Source of the DNA: JAUSKF01 sp964355005
GTDB lineage: Bacteria; Patescibacteriota; Minisyncoccia; UBA6257; WO2-44-18
Assembly: GCA_964355005.1 (NCBI GenBank)
Contig: CAYHBX010000013.1
Location: 1 to 19,268 of the forward strand
Length of the DNA stretch: 19,268 nt
Direction of reading: 5' to 3'
Shown here: positions 7,303-13,161 of the stretch, piece by piece
Layout: each line of letters starts with the position of its first letter
Numbering within the stretch: position 1 is the first letter of the stretch
Made by a program: the position numbers and the translations under genes
Notes under the pieces: model-generated
Seen by the model: only the letters and a program-made list of their open reading frames with translations
What the model was told of the DNA's origin: nothing
The model's database searches: none

Positions 7303-8346
7303 ATGAAGATTTTTTTTCTCAATCACGACCTAAGCCCATATACTGGCGCCGGGCGTTTTTTTATTTCCCTGACCTCAACTCTGAAGCATTTATTACCGGG
7401 CTTATCTATCAAGGTTGCTACTTCGGAAGATCTTGTTTCTCCAAATAAGATAAAACTTTTACTGAATTTCCCGAAGATCTTAAAAATGGCCAAGGACTCT
7501 GATCTGATCCACGCCCTTGATGGTTGGCCCTACGGATTCATTGGGGCATTGTGCGCCAAGATTTTGCGTAAAAATCTAGTGATTACCGCAGTCGGTACCG
7601 GCGGAGTTAAGCCACTTTATAATTTTTGGCAGCGTCCCTTGCTGCGATGGGCTTACCGGAAAGCCCATCGGGTTGTGGCCGTCAGCCGGCACACCCGTGC
7701 TGAAATTTTAAAAGTCATTCCGGGTCTGAATATTGAAGTTATTAATCATGGCGTTGATGCTGCAAAGTATCAAGTATCAAGTATCAAGTATCAAGATACT
7801 AACGATCAATCGCTGGTCGCTAAACCCTATATTTTGACTGTTGGTGCGTGGAAGAAGAGAAAGGGGCTAGAGCACTCAATCGCGGCTTTTGATATTTTGA
7901 AAAAGAAATTTCCCGATCTGCGTTACGCGATTTTAAGTAATCCGCCGGAGGAAATAAAACAAAAATACGCCCAGGTAGATTTTTTGAGCGGACTTTCAGG
8001 GGAGAAGCTGGCGGACCTATACACCAACGCCGAGCTATTCATTTTATTGCCGCAAGATGATAATAAAGACATAGAGGGTTTCGGCTTGGTTTATTTGGAA
8101 GCCGCCGCCACCGGTTTGCCGGTAGTCGGGGCGAAGCATTCTGCCGCCGAGGACGCGGTTTTAGATGGGAAAAGCGGGTTTTTGGTGGATGGCCAAAATT
8201 CTACCGAAGCTGCCGCCGCGATGGAAAAAATATTGAACAGTCGGGAGTTGCGATCAGAGATGGGTAGGCAGTCTATAGAATTCGCGAAGACTATGACGTG
8301 GGAGCGAGCGGCTCAAAAATATTCTGAAATATACCGCAATGTTTAA
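7303..8346 (+). CDS. Family 4 glycosyltransferase (GT-B)
   Basis: A 347-residue GT4 enzyme. The N-terminal Rossmann half has a Y.GAGRF glycine loop (13-19) and ends in the linker VINHGVDAAKY (147-156). The C-terminal half starts KPYILTVGAWKKRKG and contains the retaining E-x7-E element, Glu258 to Glu266, in EGFGLVYLEAAATGLPV. It presumably adds a hexose to a growing lipid-linked chain in the cytoplasm; substrate is unknown. The linker between the halves (about residues 155-165) is encoded by a 7-bp tandem repeat and is likely a dispensable expansion. It ends in an 8-nt overlap with the GNAT gene. Confidence 0.9.
   Translation: MKIFFLNHDLSPYTGAGRFFISLTSTLKHLLPGLSIKVATSEDLVSPNKIKLLLNFPKILKMAKDSDLIHALDGWPYGFIGALCAKILRKNLVITAVGTGGVKPLYNFWQRPLLRWAYRKAHRVVAVSRHTRAEILKVIPGLNIEVINHGVDAAKYQVSSIKYQDTNDQSLVAKPYILTVGAWKKRKGLEHSIAAFDILKKKFPDLRYAILSNPPEEIKQKYAQVDFLSGLSGEKLADLYTNAELFILLPQDDNKDIEGFGLVYLEAAATGLPVVGAKHSAAEDAVLDGKSGFLVDGQNSTEAAAAMEKILNSRELRSEMGRQSIEFAKTMTWERAAQKYSEIYRNV
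7765..7800 (+). repeat. 7-bp tandem repeat (AAGTATC x4) with terminal inverted repeat, inside GT4 gene
   Basis: Four exact copies of AAGTATC (7765-7792) are followed by the start of a degenerate fifth. The last copy also forms an inverted repeat, AGTATC-AA-GATACT (7787-7800). Because the unit is 7 bp, successive copies are read in all three frames, giving KYQVSSIKYQ. The repeat lies in the interdomain linker and keeps the reading frame. Confidence 0.95.
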
Positions 8347-8788
8347 AGTAGAAATTCTTAAAAAGGCGGATAAAAAAACTCTAGCGGAGATCAATCGTCT
8401 GACCGCGCAATTAAGTTTGTCGGCAACTCCGCCGGCGCCGATGACCTTAGGTGATTTAAAAAAAATGCTTGCGCAAAAAGACTTCTATCAGTTGGTAATT
8501 CGCAGTAAGGGGGAGATCGTTGCCGGGCTGAACGTTTACATGACCCGTATTCCTACCGGGCTGATCGCCGAGGCGGAAGATCTGGTAGTGGACGAGCCAT
8601 ATCGAATGTGGGGATTGGGACGTATTTTAATGGAAAAGGCGATTGAGCTTTCAAAGAAACATAAAGCCAAACACATCAGCCACCGAACCAATCCAAAACG
8701 CATTGATGCCAATAAGCTGTATCAAGCTATGGGATTCAAGCAAATGGAAACCAATTTTTACCGCATTAACCTGAATTACGACGTTTAA
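8339..8788 (+). CDS. GNAT-family N-acetyltransferase
   Basis: A 149-residue protein with the complete GNAT fold outline. Strands EAEDLVVD precede the acetyl-CoA pyrophosphate loop RMWGLG (89-94, the [RQ]xxGx[GA] motif) and its helix RILMEKAIELSKKH. The C-terminal block N..RIDANKLYQAMGFKQMETNFYR is typical of small GNATs. The acceptor is unknown. The location within a glycan operon makes an amino-sugar or surface substrate plausible, but GNATs are promiscuous. It is much shorter than WecD, so it is not assigned to the 4-amino sugar pathway. The ATG overlaps the end of the GT4 gene, and the stop codon lies inside an 8-bp repeat array. Confidence 0.85.
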   Translation: MFKVEILKKADKKTLAEINRLTAQLSLSATPPAPMTLGDLKKMLAQKDFYQLVIRSKGEIVAGLNVYMTRIPTGLIAEAEDLVVDEPYRMWGLGRILMEKAIELSKKHKAKHISHRTNPKRIDANKLYQAMGFKQMETNFYRINLNYDV

Positions 8789-8814
8789 ACTTTTAAACCT
8801 TTAAACATTTAAAT
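8783..8814 (+). repeat. 8-bp tandem repeat with TTTAAA core, over a stop codon and intergenic gap
   Basis: Four consecutive 8-bp units share a self-complementary TTTAAA core: GTTTAAAC, TTTTAAAC, CTTTAAAC and ATTTAAAT. Only the outer bases vary. The first unit contains the GNAT stop codon (TAA 8786-8788), and the array fills nearly all of the 28-nt gap to the next gene (ATG 8817). It may be a slippage repeat or an AT-rich regulatory spacer. Confidence 0.9.
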
Positions 8815-8816
8815 TA

Positions 8817-10214
8817 ATGCATAGCATTTTAGTGACTGCCTTCAACCCCTTCATTTCCCGTAACTTATTTACGGGCGATTTTTTCAAAGAACTGAAAAGC
8901 CAAAACAATTTAAAGATAATACTTGTAGTTCCGGATTATAAGAAAGAATTTTTTGAAAAGAATTTCGGTGGTGGTAATGTAGTAGTCGAAGGAGTGGCCG
9001 TCGCTTCGCCTAGTCGCCGTGAGGTATTTTTTAAATATCTTGCCAGTTCGCTTGCGTGGACCAGAACTATTTTGATCCACAAAAGAGAAAAACTGGCCAA
9101 AGATAAAAAGATTTTGCGATTCCTGTTCTCGTTATTTTTAATGGCTATCGGCGGTTTGGCGATACCCCGGAAGATCTGCCGCGCTTTTGATTACTGGCTG
9201 GATAATGAGGGGAAATTTAAAGAATTGATTTCCAAGTATTCCTCCGCGTTGGTTTTTGCTACCGATGTTTTTAATGACGATGACGTCCGTCTGTTGCACG
9301 CGGCTAAACGAGCCGGCGTTCCCACGGCTGGAATGATCCGTTCTTGGGACAACATCACGACCAAGGGGTTGTTTCGAGCCAGGCCGAACAGGCTGGCGGT
9401 TCATAACGAAATTATTAAAAAAGAAGCGATCCGATATTGCGATATGCGGGCAAAAGATGTTTTCACGGTTGGTCTGCCGCAATTTGATATATATTTTCAG
9501 CCGCCCAGATTATCCCGGGAAGAATTTTTCCGAAAATTGGGCTTTGACCCATCCAAAAAGCTAATAATGTTTTCTCCTTTCGGTAATCGCTTTTGGGATC
9601 TGGATTGGCAGATATTAGAAATTTTGAAACAAACGGGCTACCAGGTTCTTGCGCGTCTTACTCCGCAGGATCTGGTGGACCTTTCCAAATTTACTTCGGC
9701 TCCCAATGTTTATATTGATAATCCCGGACAACGGTTTCATGAAAATAAAGCTCGTGACGCAGAGCTTGGGTTGGACGACCTGCGATGGCTTTCGGATTCC
9801 CTATGTTATTCCGACCTTGTTGTCACCTGCGGCGCGACTTTAGGGTTAGACGCGCTGGCTTTCGATAAACCGGTGATAATGGTCGGGTTTGACCCCGACA
9901 CCACAACGAGGAGCGGGGGAGAAATTTCTCAAAACTCCTCGTTTGGTGTAGGGGTTGATGGTTTCGAGAAGCGTCCTTATATCCGCAGCGTTAAACGATT
10001 TTTGGATTTCAACCACCCGCAAATTATTTTTAAAACCGGTGGCTTTTATACCGCCAAGAGCAAAGAGGCGCTGCTCATTAAAATTGAAGAATATCTAAAA
10101 AACCCGTCCTTGGATCGCGAAAAACGCTCTAAACTCAAAGGCGTTTTTTATTATAAGAGTGATGGCAGATCCGGCCAGCGTTTGGCGAATGTCTTATTAA
10201 ATTTCCTTCACTAA
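8817..10214 (+). CDS. CDP-glycerol glycerophosphotransferase-like GT-B protein with an in-frame palindromic insertion
   Basis: A 465-residue cytoplasmic or membrane-associated protein. The motif MIRSWDNITTKG (173-184) and the donor-site block DLVVTCGATLGLDALAFDKPVIMVGFD resemble the CDP-glycerol:polyglycerophosphate transferase/UDP-GlcNAc 2-epimerase GT-B superfamily. A hydrophobic stretch near 100-115 (FLFSLFLMAIGGLAI) may touch the membrane. The true substrate is unknown; a polyol-phosphate or sugar-phosphate transfer is only one option. Residues 360-381 look inserted. They interrupt what I would expect to read VGFD-GFEKRPY, and are encoded almost entirely by a 64-nt imperfect palindrome. 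No Shine-Dalgarno precedes the ATG. A perfect palindrome begins 17 nt after the stop codon. Confidence 0.72.
   Translation: MHSILVTAFNPFISRNLFTGDFFKELKSQNNLKIILVVPDYKKEFFEKNFGGGNVVVEGVAVASPSRREVFFKYLASSLAWTRTILIHKREKLAKDKKILRFLFSLFLMAIGGLAIPRKICRAFDYWLDNEGKFKELISKYSSALVFATDVFNDDDVRLLHAAKRAGVPTAGMIRSWDNITTKGLFRARPNRLAVHNEIIKKEAIRYCDMRAKDVFTVGLPQFDIYFQPPRLSREEFFRKLGFDPSKKLIMFSPFGNRFWDLDWQILEILKQTGYQVLARLTPQDLVDLSKFTSAPNVYIDNPGQRFHENKARDAELGLDDLRWLSDSLCYSDLVVTCGATLGLDALAFDKPVIMVGFDPDTTTRSGGEISQNSSFGVGVDGFEKRPYIRSVKRFLDFNHPQIIFKTGGFYTAKSKEALLIKIEEYLKNPSLDREKRSKLKGVFYYKSDGRSGQRLANVLLNFLH
9892..9955 (+). repeat. In-frame palindromic element inside a coding sequence (RPE-like)
   Basis: The left arm (9892-9913) and right arm (9935-9955) pair over 20 positions, with one mismatch (9897/9950) and one bulged base (9904). 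The outermost pairing is ACCCC with GGGGT and the innermost is AACGAGGAG with CTCCTCGTT. The 21-nt loop carries a second inverted repeat, GAGAAATTTCTC (9919-9930), nested almost concentrically. The element is read as residues 359-380 without a stop. Similar flanks VGFD and VGVD border it, and about 66 nt (22 codons) could be removed without shifting the frame. Confidence 0.85.
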
Positions 10215-10231
10215 ACTTATTTAACCAAGAA

Positions 10232-10273
10232 TTTCCCCCATCTTAAACGCCATGGCGTTTAAGATGGGGGAAA
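10232..10273. repeat. Perfect 42-bp palindrome, left of the Cas2-like gene
   Basis: Every base from 10232 to 10273 pairs with its mirror about the centre between 10252 and 10253. The arm reads TTTCCCCCATCTTAAACGCC and the centre is CCATGG. It lies 17 nt after the stop of the GT-B gene. No T-run follows on either strand, so it is not a standard Rho-independent terminator. A 36-bp core recurs at 10989-11024. Confidence 0.97.
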
Positions 10274-10289
10274 GTGGATTTAGTGCGAA

Positions 10290-10318
10290 ATGACAATAAT
10301 AGGAGAAGAATGTAAAAT
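10290..10318 (+). promoter_or_regulatory. Promoter of the Cas2-like gene
   Basis: A -35 box ATGACA (10290-10295) and a -10 box TAAAAT (10313-10318), each matching five of six consensus bases, are separated by 17 bp. Transcription would begin near 10325, giving a leader of about 35 nt, unlike the leaderless operon heads elsewhere. A purine-rich AGGAGAAGA (10301-10309) and a minimal ATG-TAA lie within the promoter spacer and -10 region, so they would not be in this transcript. Confidence 0.55.
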
Positions 10319-10359
10319 GTTAAAGCAAAAATATAAAATAAACGGATTGCAAAATCTTA

Positions 10360-10953
10360 ATGTCTCGGGGATTTAACAAAAACTTAAATCTGACAAAAGA
10401 AATAGTGCTACGACTGGCTGTGGCGGGATGTTTTATCATCGCCGCCACCACCTCTCCGTTTTTTATGTCCGCCCTGATAAGGGCTTATTTTTCTAAAAAA
10501 TCGCGCGAAAATGCATGGAGGGCCGCCGAAAGATTAAGGGAATTATCCAAGAAAAAAATTGTTTCTGTAAAAGAATTGCCGAACGGAGAAATCAGGGTAA
10601 ATCTAACCCATAAGGGGGAGGTGTTGGTAAGACAATACAAGTTAGAAGAATTACAAATTGTCCAGCCTAAAAAATGGGATAAAAACTGGAGGGTTATTAT
10701 TTATGACATACCTCATTCTCATAAGAATGCCCGAGATGCCTTTAGAATGAAAATAAAAGATTTAGGGCTATATCAGCTACAAAAAAGCGTCTGGGTTTCT
10801 CCTTATGATTGTTTCGCGGAAATAGAATTTTTATGTGGTGTGTTTGATTTAGATCTCAACAAACATGTTTTATATTTTAAAACCCCCGAGATACCATCGG
10901 AGTCCAAAATTATAAGACATTTCTGTCTGCGATTCTCAAAAAATACAATCTGA
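10360..10953 (+). CDS. PaaX-like protein with Cas2-like domain (stand-alone)
   Basis: A 197-residue protein of unknown function. Residues 15-40 are hydrophobic (IVLRLAVAGCFIIAATTSPFF), either a membrane span or buried helices. Residues 47-95 look like a winged-helix region (AAERLRELSKKKIVSVKEL, then NGEIRVNLTHKGE). Residues 106-175 match the Cas2-like ferredoxin fold of PaaX-family proteins. The domain opens KNWRVIIYDIP, with Asp116 at the position of the Cas2 first-strand aspartate, and continues R.AFRMKIKDLGLYQLQKSVWVSPYDC. Related proteins are often labelled Cas2 in CPR genomes, but no cas genes or CRISPR array occur here. A DNA-binding or repeat-processing role would fit the flanking palindromes (speculative). 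It is the only gene here ending in TGA. Confidence 0.75.
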   Translation: MSRGFNKNLNLTKEIVLRLAVAGCFIIAATTSPFFMSALIRAYFSKKSRENAWRAAERLRELSKKKIVSVKELPNGEIRVNLTHKGEVLVRQYKLEELQIVQPKKWDKNWRVIIYDIPHSHKNARDAFRMKIKDLGLYQLQKSVWVSPYDCFAEIEFLCGVFDLDLNKHVLYFKTPEIPSESKIIRHFCLRFSKNTI

Positions 10954-10986
10954 AGCAAGTCCCCAAGCTTAGTTTGTCTATTTTTC

Positions 10987-11026
10987 TTCCCCCGTCTTAA
11001 ACGCCATGGCGTTTAAGACGGGGGAA
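10987..11026. repeat. Perfect 40-bp palindrome, right of the Cas2-like gene
   Basis: Every base from 10987 to 11026 pairs about the centre between 11006 and 11007. The 36-bp core (10989-11024) equals that of the copy at 10235-10270 except at 10994 (G for A) and 11019 (C for T), which are partners in the stem. It lies between the convergent Cas2-like and epimerase genes but lacks a T-run on either strand. Confidence 0.97.
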
Positions 11027-11052
11027 TGCGGGAAAATATGAGTTGTATATCA

Positions 11053-12015
11053 TTATGCTTTCCGGTTTCGTTGCCACTCAATAGTTTTTTTCAGCCCTTC
11101 TTCAAATTTTATTTTCGGGTCGTAGCCGAACCATTCTTTGGCTTTAGAAACATCAGCGTGGGTGTGTTTCACGTCGCCGAGGCGCGACGGATGCGGCTCC
11201 AGATCCAATTTTTGCCCGGTGTATTTTTCGATCATTTCGCGTACCGCGTTCAAAGTAGTCCGTTCGCCGTGGGCGACATTGAAGGTTTCGCCGCCGAATT
11301 TTTTATCGGATTGCATGGCAAGAATGTTGGCGTTCACCACGTTGTCTACATAACAAAAATCCCGGGATTGCGTTCCATCGCCCTCCAGAAAACCTTTCTT
11401 CTTGGCGGGGAAATACATTGATTCCAGCCAACCGGCGATCACGGTTGAATACGGGGAATCTCCGTATTGTCCCGGTCCGAAAACAGTAAAGTAGCGCAGG
11501 CAGACGGTGTCCAGTTTGTATAGATCGCTAAAAACTTTGCAGAACAGTTCTCCTGTATATTTTTGAAGCGCGTATGGGGATTTGGGGTCACAGGCGTTTT
11601 CTGATTCTTTGGTCGGCATTTTTAACGCGCCTCCGTAAACGGACGACGAAGATGAATACATCACTCTTTTTACACCGTGGTTTTTTGCGGCCTCGAGGAC
11701 CGCTACTGTTCCGGTGATATTGGCATCGGTAGTTTCGGTCGGATTTTCCACTGAATAGGAAACACGGGGAACGGCGGCAAAGTGAAAAACATATTCCGGC
11801 TGGTGTTTTTCAAAAATTGCTTCCAGCAAATCACCGTCTAAAATAGAACCTTCGTAAAAGGTTATTTTTGGGTTAATCGCGTCGCGTCGGCCGGTAGCAA
11901 AGTTGTCTATGCCGATAATTTCAGTTTTAGGAAATTGAGCTAAAAATTGGCCGACAAAATTACTGCCGATAAAGCCGGCACAACCGGTGACTAAAATTGA
12001 TTTAGGCGAACTCAT
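11053..12015 (-). CDS. UDP-N-acetylglucosamine/UDP-glucose 4-epimerase, WbpP-like SDR
   Basis: A 320-residue extended SDR. TGCAGFIGSN (10-19) binds NAD, SSSSSVYG (121-128) carries the catalytic Ser, and Y148-x3-K152 (YALQK) is the catalytic pair. LRYFTVFGPGQ, RDFCYVDNVVNAN, FNVAHGERTTLN and the ending RLGDVKHTHADVSKAK are hallmarks of the WbpP/Gne group of 4-epimerases, which interconvert UDP-GlcNAc and UDP-GalNAc and often the non-acetylated sugars. It would supply galacto-configured precursors to the transferases here. It stands alone, convergent to the Cas2-like gene and divergent from rfbB. A -10-like box sits 6 nt before its ATG. Exact substrate preference cannot be read by eye. Confidence 0.85.
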   Translation of the reverse strand: MSSPKSILVTGCAGFIGSNFVGQFLAQFPKTEIIGIDNFATGRRDAINPKITFYEGSILDGDLLEAIFEKHQPEYVFHFAAVPRVSYSVENPTETTDANITGTVAVLEAAKNHGVKRVMYSSSSSVYGGALKMPTKESENACDPKSPYALQKYTGELFCKVFSDLYKLDTVCLRYFTVFGPGQYGDSPYSTVIAGWLESMYFPAKKKGFLEGDGTQSRDFCYVDNVVNANILAMQSDKKFGGETFNVAHGERTTLNAVREMIEKYTGQKLDLEPHPSRLGDVKHTHADVSKAKEWFGYDPKIKFEEGLKKTIEWQRNRKA

Positions 12016-12021
12016 TTTCTA

Positions 12022-12051
12022 ATCTTATCCTCTTAGCGAAGCATAAATCAA
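12022..12051 (-). promoter_or_regulatory. Putative promoter of the WbpP-like epimerase gene
   Basis: On the minus strand TTGATT (12046-12051), an 18-bp spacer and TAAGAT (12022-12027) end 6 nt before the ATG at 12015. Each box matches four of six consensus bases. Transcription would start at about the A of the ATG, giving a leaderless mRNA. Confidence 0.45.
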
Positions 12052-12065
12052 TCCATGCCCGCAAA

Positions 12066-12094
12066 TTGACCGGCAATCATTTTTATCGTAAAGT
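12066..12094 (+). promoter_or_regulatory. Putative promoter of the rfbB operon
   Basis: TTGACC (12066-12071), a 17-bp spacer and TAAAGT (12089-12094) precede the ATG at 12108 by 13 nt. The leader would be about 6 nt with no Shine-Dalgarno. It lies back to back with the epimerase promoter in the same roughly 90-bp divergent region. Confidence 0.5.
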
Positions 12095-12107
12095 TTCATC
12101 ATATTTA

Positions 12108-13154
12108 ATGAGTGAGATTATCGCTGAAGCCGGGGAAAAGAAAATTTTGATTTGTGGAGGAGCCGGATTTATCGGGTCGCATTTTGTTCGCTATTTGCAC
12201 AATAAATATCTGAATTATAAGATTTTCAATTTTGATCTTCTTACGTACGCTGGTAATTTGGAAAATTTGATTGATCTTGCGTCTAGCAACCGTTACCAAT
12301 TTATAAAAGGCGATATCTGTGACACCAAGCTTCTGAATGATCTTTTTGAAAAGCATCGATTTGATATTGTCGTAAATTTTGCCGCCGAAACGCACGTTGA
12401 CCGGTCCATCTTTAATTCGGTTGATTTTATCCATACGAACGTGGAGGGGGTGCATAGTTTGTTGGAAGTGTGTCGAAAATATGGCATTCGAAGATTTGTC
12501 CAGATATCGACCGATGAAGTGTATGGTGATGTTAAGGTGGGATTTTCCGATGAGGATGCGCCGCTTCGCCCATCCAGCCCGTATTCGGCTAGCAAAGCGG
12601 CGGCAGACTTGATCATCCTTTCTTATGTGCGGACATTTCAATTTCCGGCGGTGATTGTTAGGGGCTCCAATAATTTTGGGCCGTATCAATACCCGGAAAA
12701 GTTAATTCCCTTGGCGGTTGTCAGTCTTCTCACTGGTAAAAAAATTCCGACGCACGGAACCGGAGAACAGGTTCGCAATTGGCTCCACGTCTGGGATTTT
12801 TGTTCGGCGATTGATGCCGTAACCCACAAAGCGCAGGATGCCCAAATTTTTAACGCCTCTAACGTTTATAAGAAGAACATTGAAGTTCTAGAGGCCATCG
12901 CAAAAGTTTTGAAAAAAGACTTGGGCGCGCACAAAATTCACACCAAAGATCGCCCGGGCGGGGATGGCCGCTATGCCCCAGATTCAGCTAAAATTCGTCG
13001 CGAACTGGGCTGGTCTCCGCGTTATAGTTTTGATGATCAAATCGGCGAAGTGGTCTCCTGGTATCTCGATAATCGGGAATGGTGGACTAAAATCTTGAAT
13101 AAGAAAGAAGTTTGGGATCATTATCAAAAACAATTTGAGGCCCAATATTATTAA
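12108..13154 (+). CDS. rfbB: dTDP-glucose 4,6-dehydratase
   Basis: A 348-residue RmlB/RfbB enzyme that makes dTDP-4-keto-6-deoxy-D-glucose. It has GGAGFIG (17-23), the family block FAAETHVDRSI (91-101), and the dehydratase signature STDEVYG (134-140) with the Asp136-Glu137 pair. Y159-x3-K163 (YSASK), SNNFGPYQYPEKLIPL and DRPGGDGRYAPD are also present. ATG 12108 is preferred over an in-frame TTG at 12066, which would overlap the predicted promoter and add a non-family N-terminal extension. No rmlA, rmlC or rmlD lies in the window. The product is more likely routed to the WecE-like aminotransferase downstream than to rhamnose, unless those genes are elsewhere. It heads a run of same-strand genes to the window end. 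Confidence 0.93.
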   Translation: MSEIIAEAGEKKILICGGAGFIGSHFVRYLHNKYLNYKIFNFDLLTYAGNLENLIDLASSNRYQFIKGDICDTKLLNDLFEKHRFDIVVNFAAETHVDRSIFNSVDFIHTNVEGVHSLLEVCRKYGIRRFVQISTDEVYGDVKVGFSDEDAPLRPSSPYSASKAAADLIILSYVRTFQFPAVIVRGSNNFGPYQYPEKLIPLAVVSLLTGKKIPTHGTGEQVRNWLHVWDFCSAIDAVTHKAQDAQIFNASNVYKKNIEVLEAIAKVLKKDLGAHKIHTKDRPGGDGRYAPDSAKIRRELGWSPRYSFDDQIGEVVSWYLDNREWWTKILNKKEVWDHYQKQFEAQYY

Positions 13155-13161
13155 AAAATAA

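Larger units (their letters stand above)
10232..11026. mobile_element. Candidate palindrome-bracketed cassette with a single Cas2/PaaX-like gene
   Basis: Two perfect palindromes with the same 36-bp core, differing only by one compensatory base pair, bracket one gene with its own promoter. The enclosed gene has the only TGA stop in the window, looks richer in A/T than its neighbours, and separates two glycan gene blocks. These are the marks of a small inserted unit. There is no transposase and no target-site duplication that I can see, so calling it mobile is inference. Confidence 0.4.

Noticed and set aside
8339..8788. WecD-type acetyltransferase for dTDP-Fuc4N
   Set aside because: It is a much shorter, generic GNAT in a different operon, and the formyltransferase already offers a modifier for the 4-amino group.
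10232..10273. Rho-independent terminator for the GT-B operon
   Set aside because: The stem is long and strong, but no T-run follows it on either strand, and the same palindrome recurs beyond the next gene with no T-run either. It may still slow transcription.
10360..10953. Part of a CRISPR-Cas system
   Set aside because: Only the Cas2-like fold is present. It is fused to a winged-helix-like N-terminus, and there is no cas1, no other cas gene and no direct-repeat/spacer array in the window.
10951..11016. TGA at 10951 read as a sense codon (alternative code), extending the protein through the palindrome
   Set aside because: The extension would add only about 20 residues encoded partly by the palindrome, and nothing in the other genes demands a recoded TGA. 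A normal stop is simpler.
12108..13154. Evidence for a dTDP-rhamnose pathway
   Set aside because: Only rfbB is present; no rmlA, rmlC or rmlD lies in the window, and a WecE-like aminotransferase follows instead.
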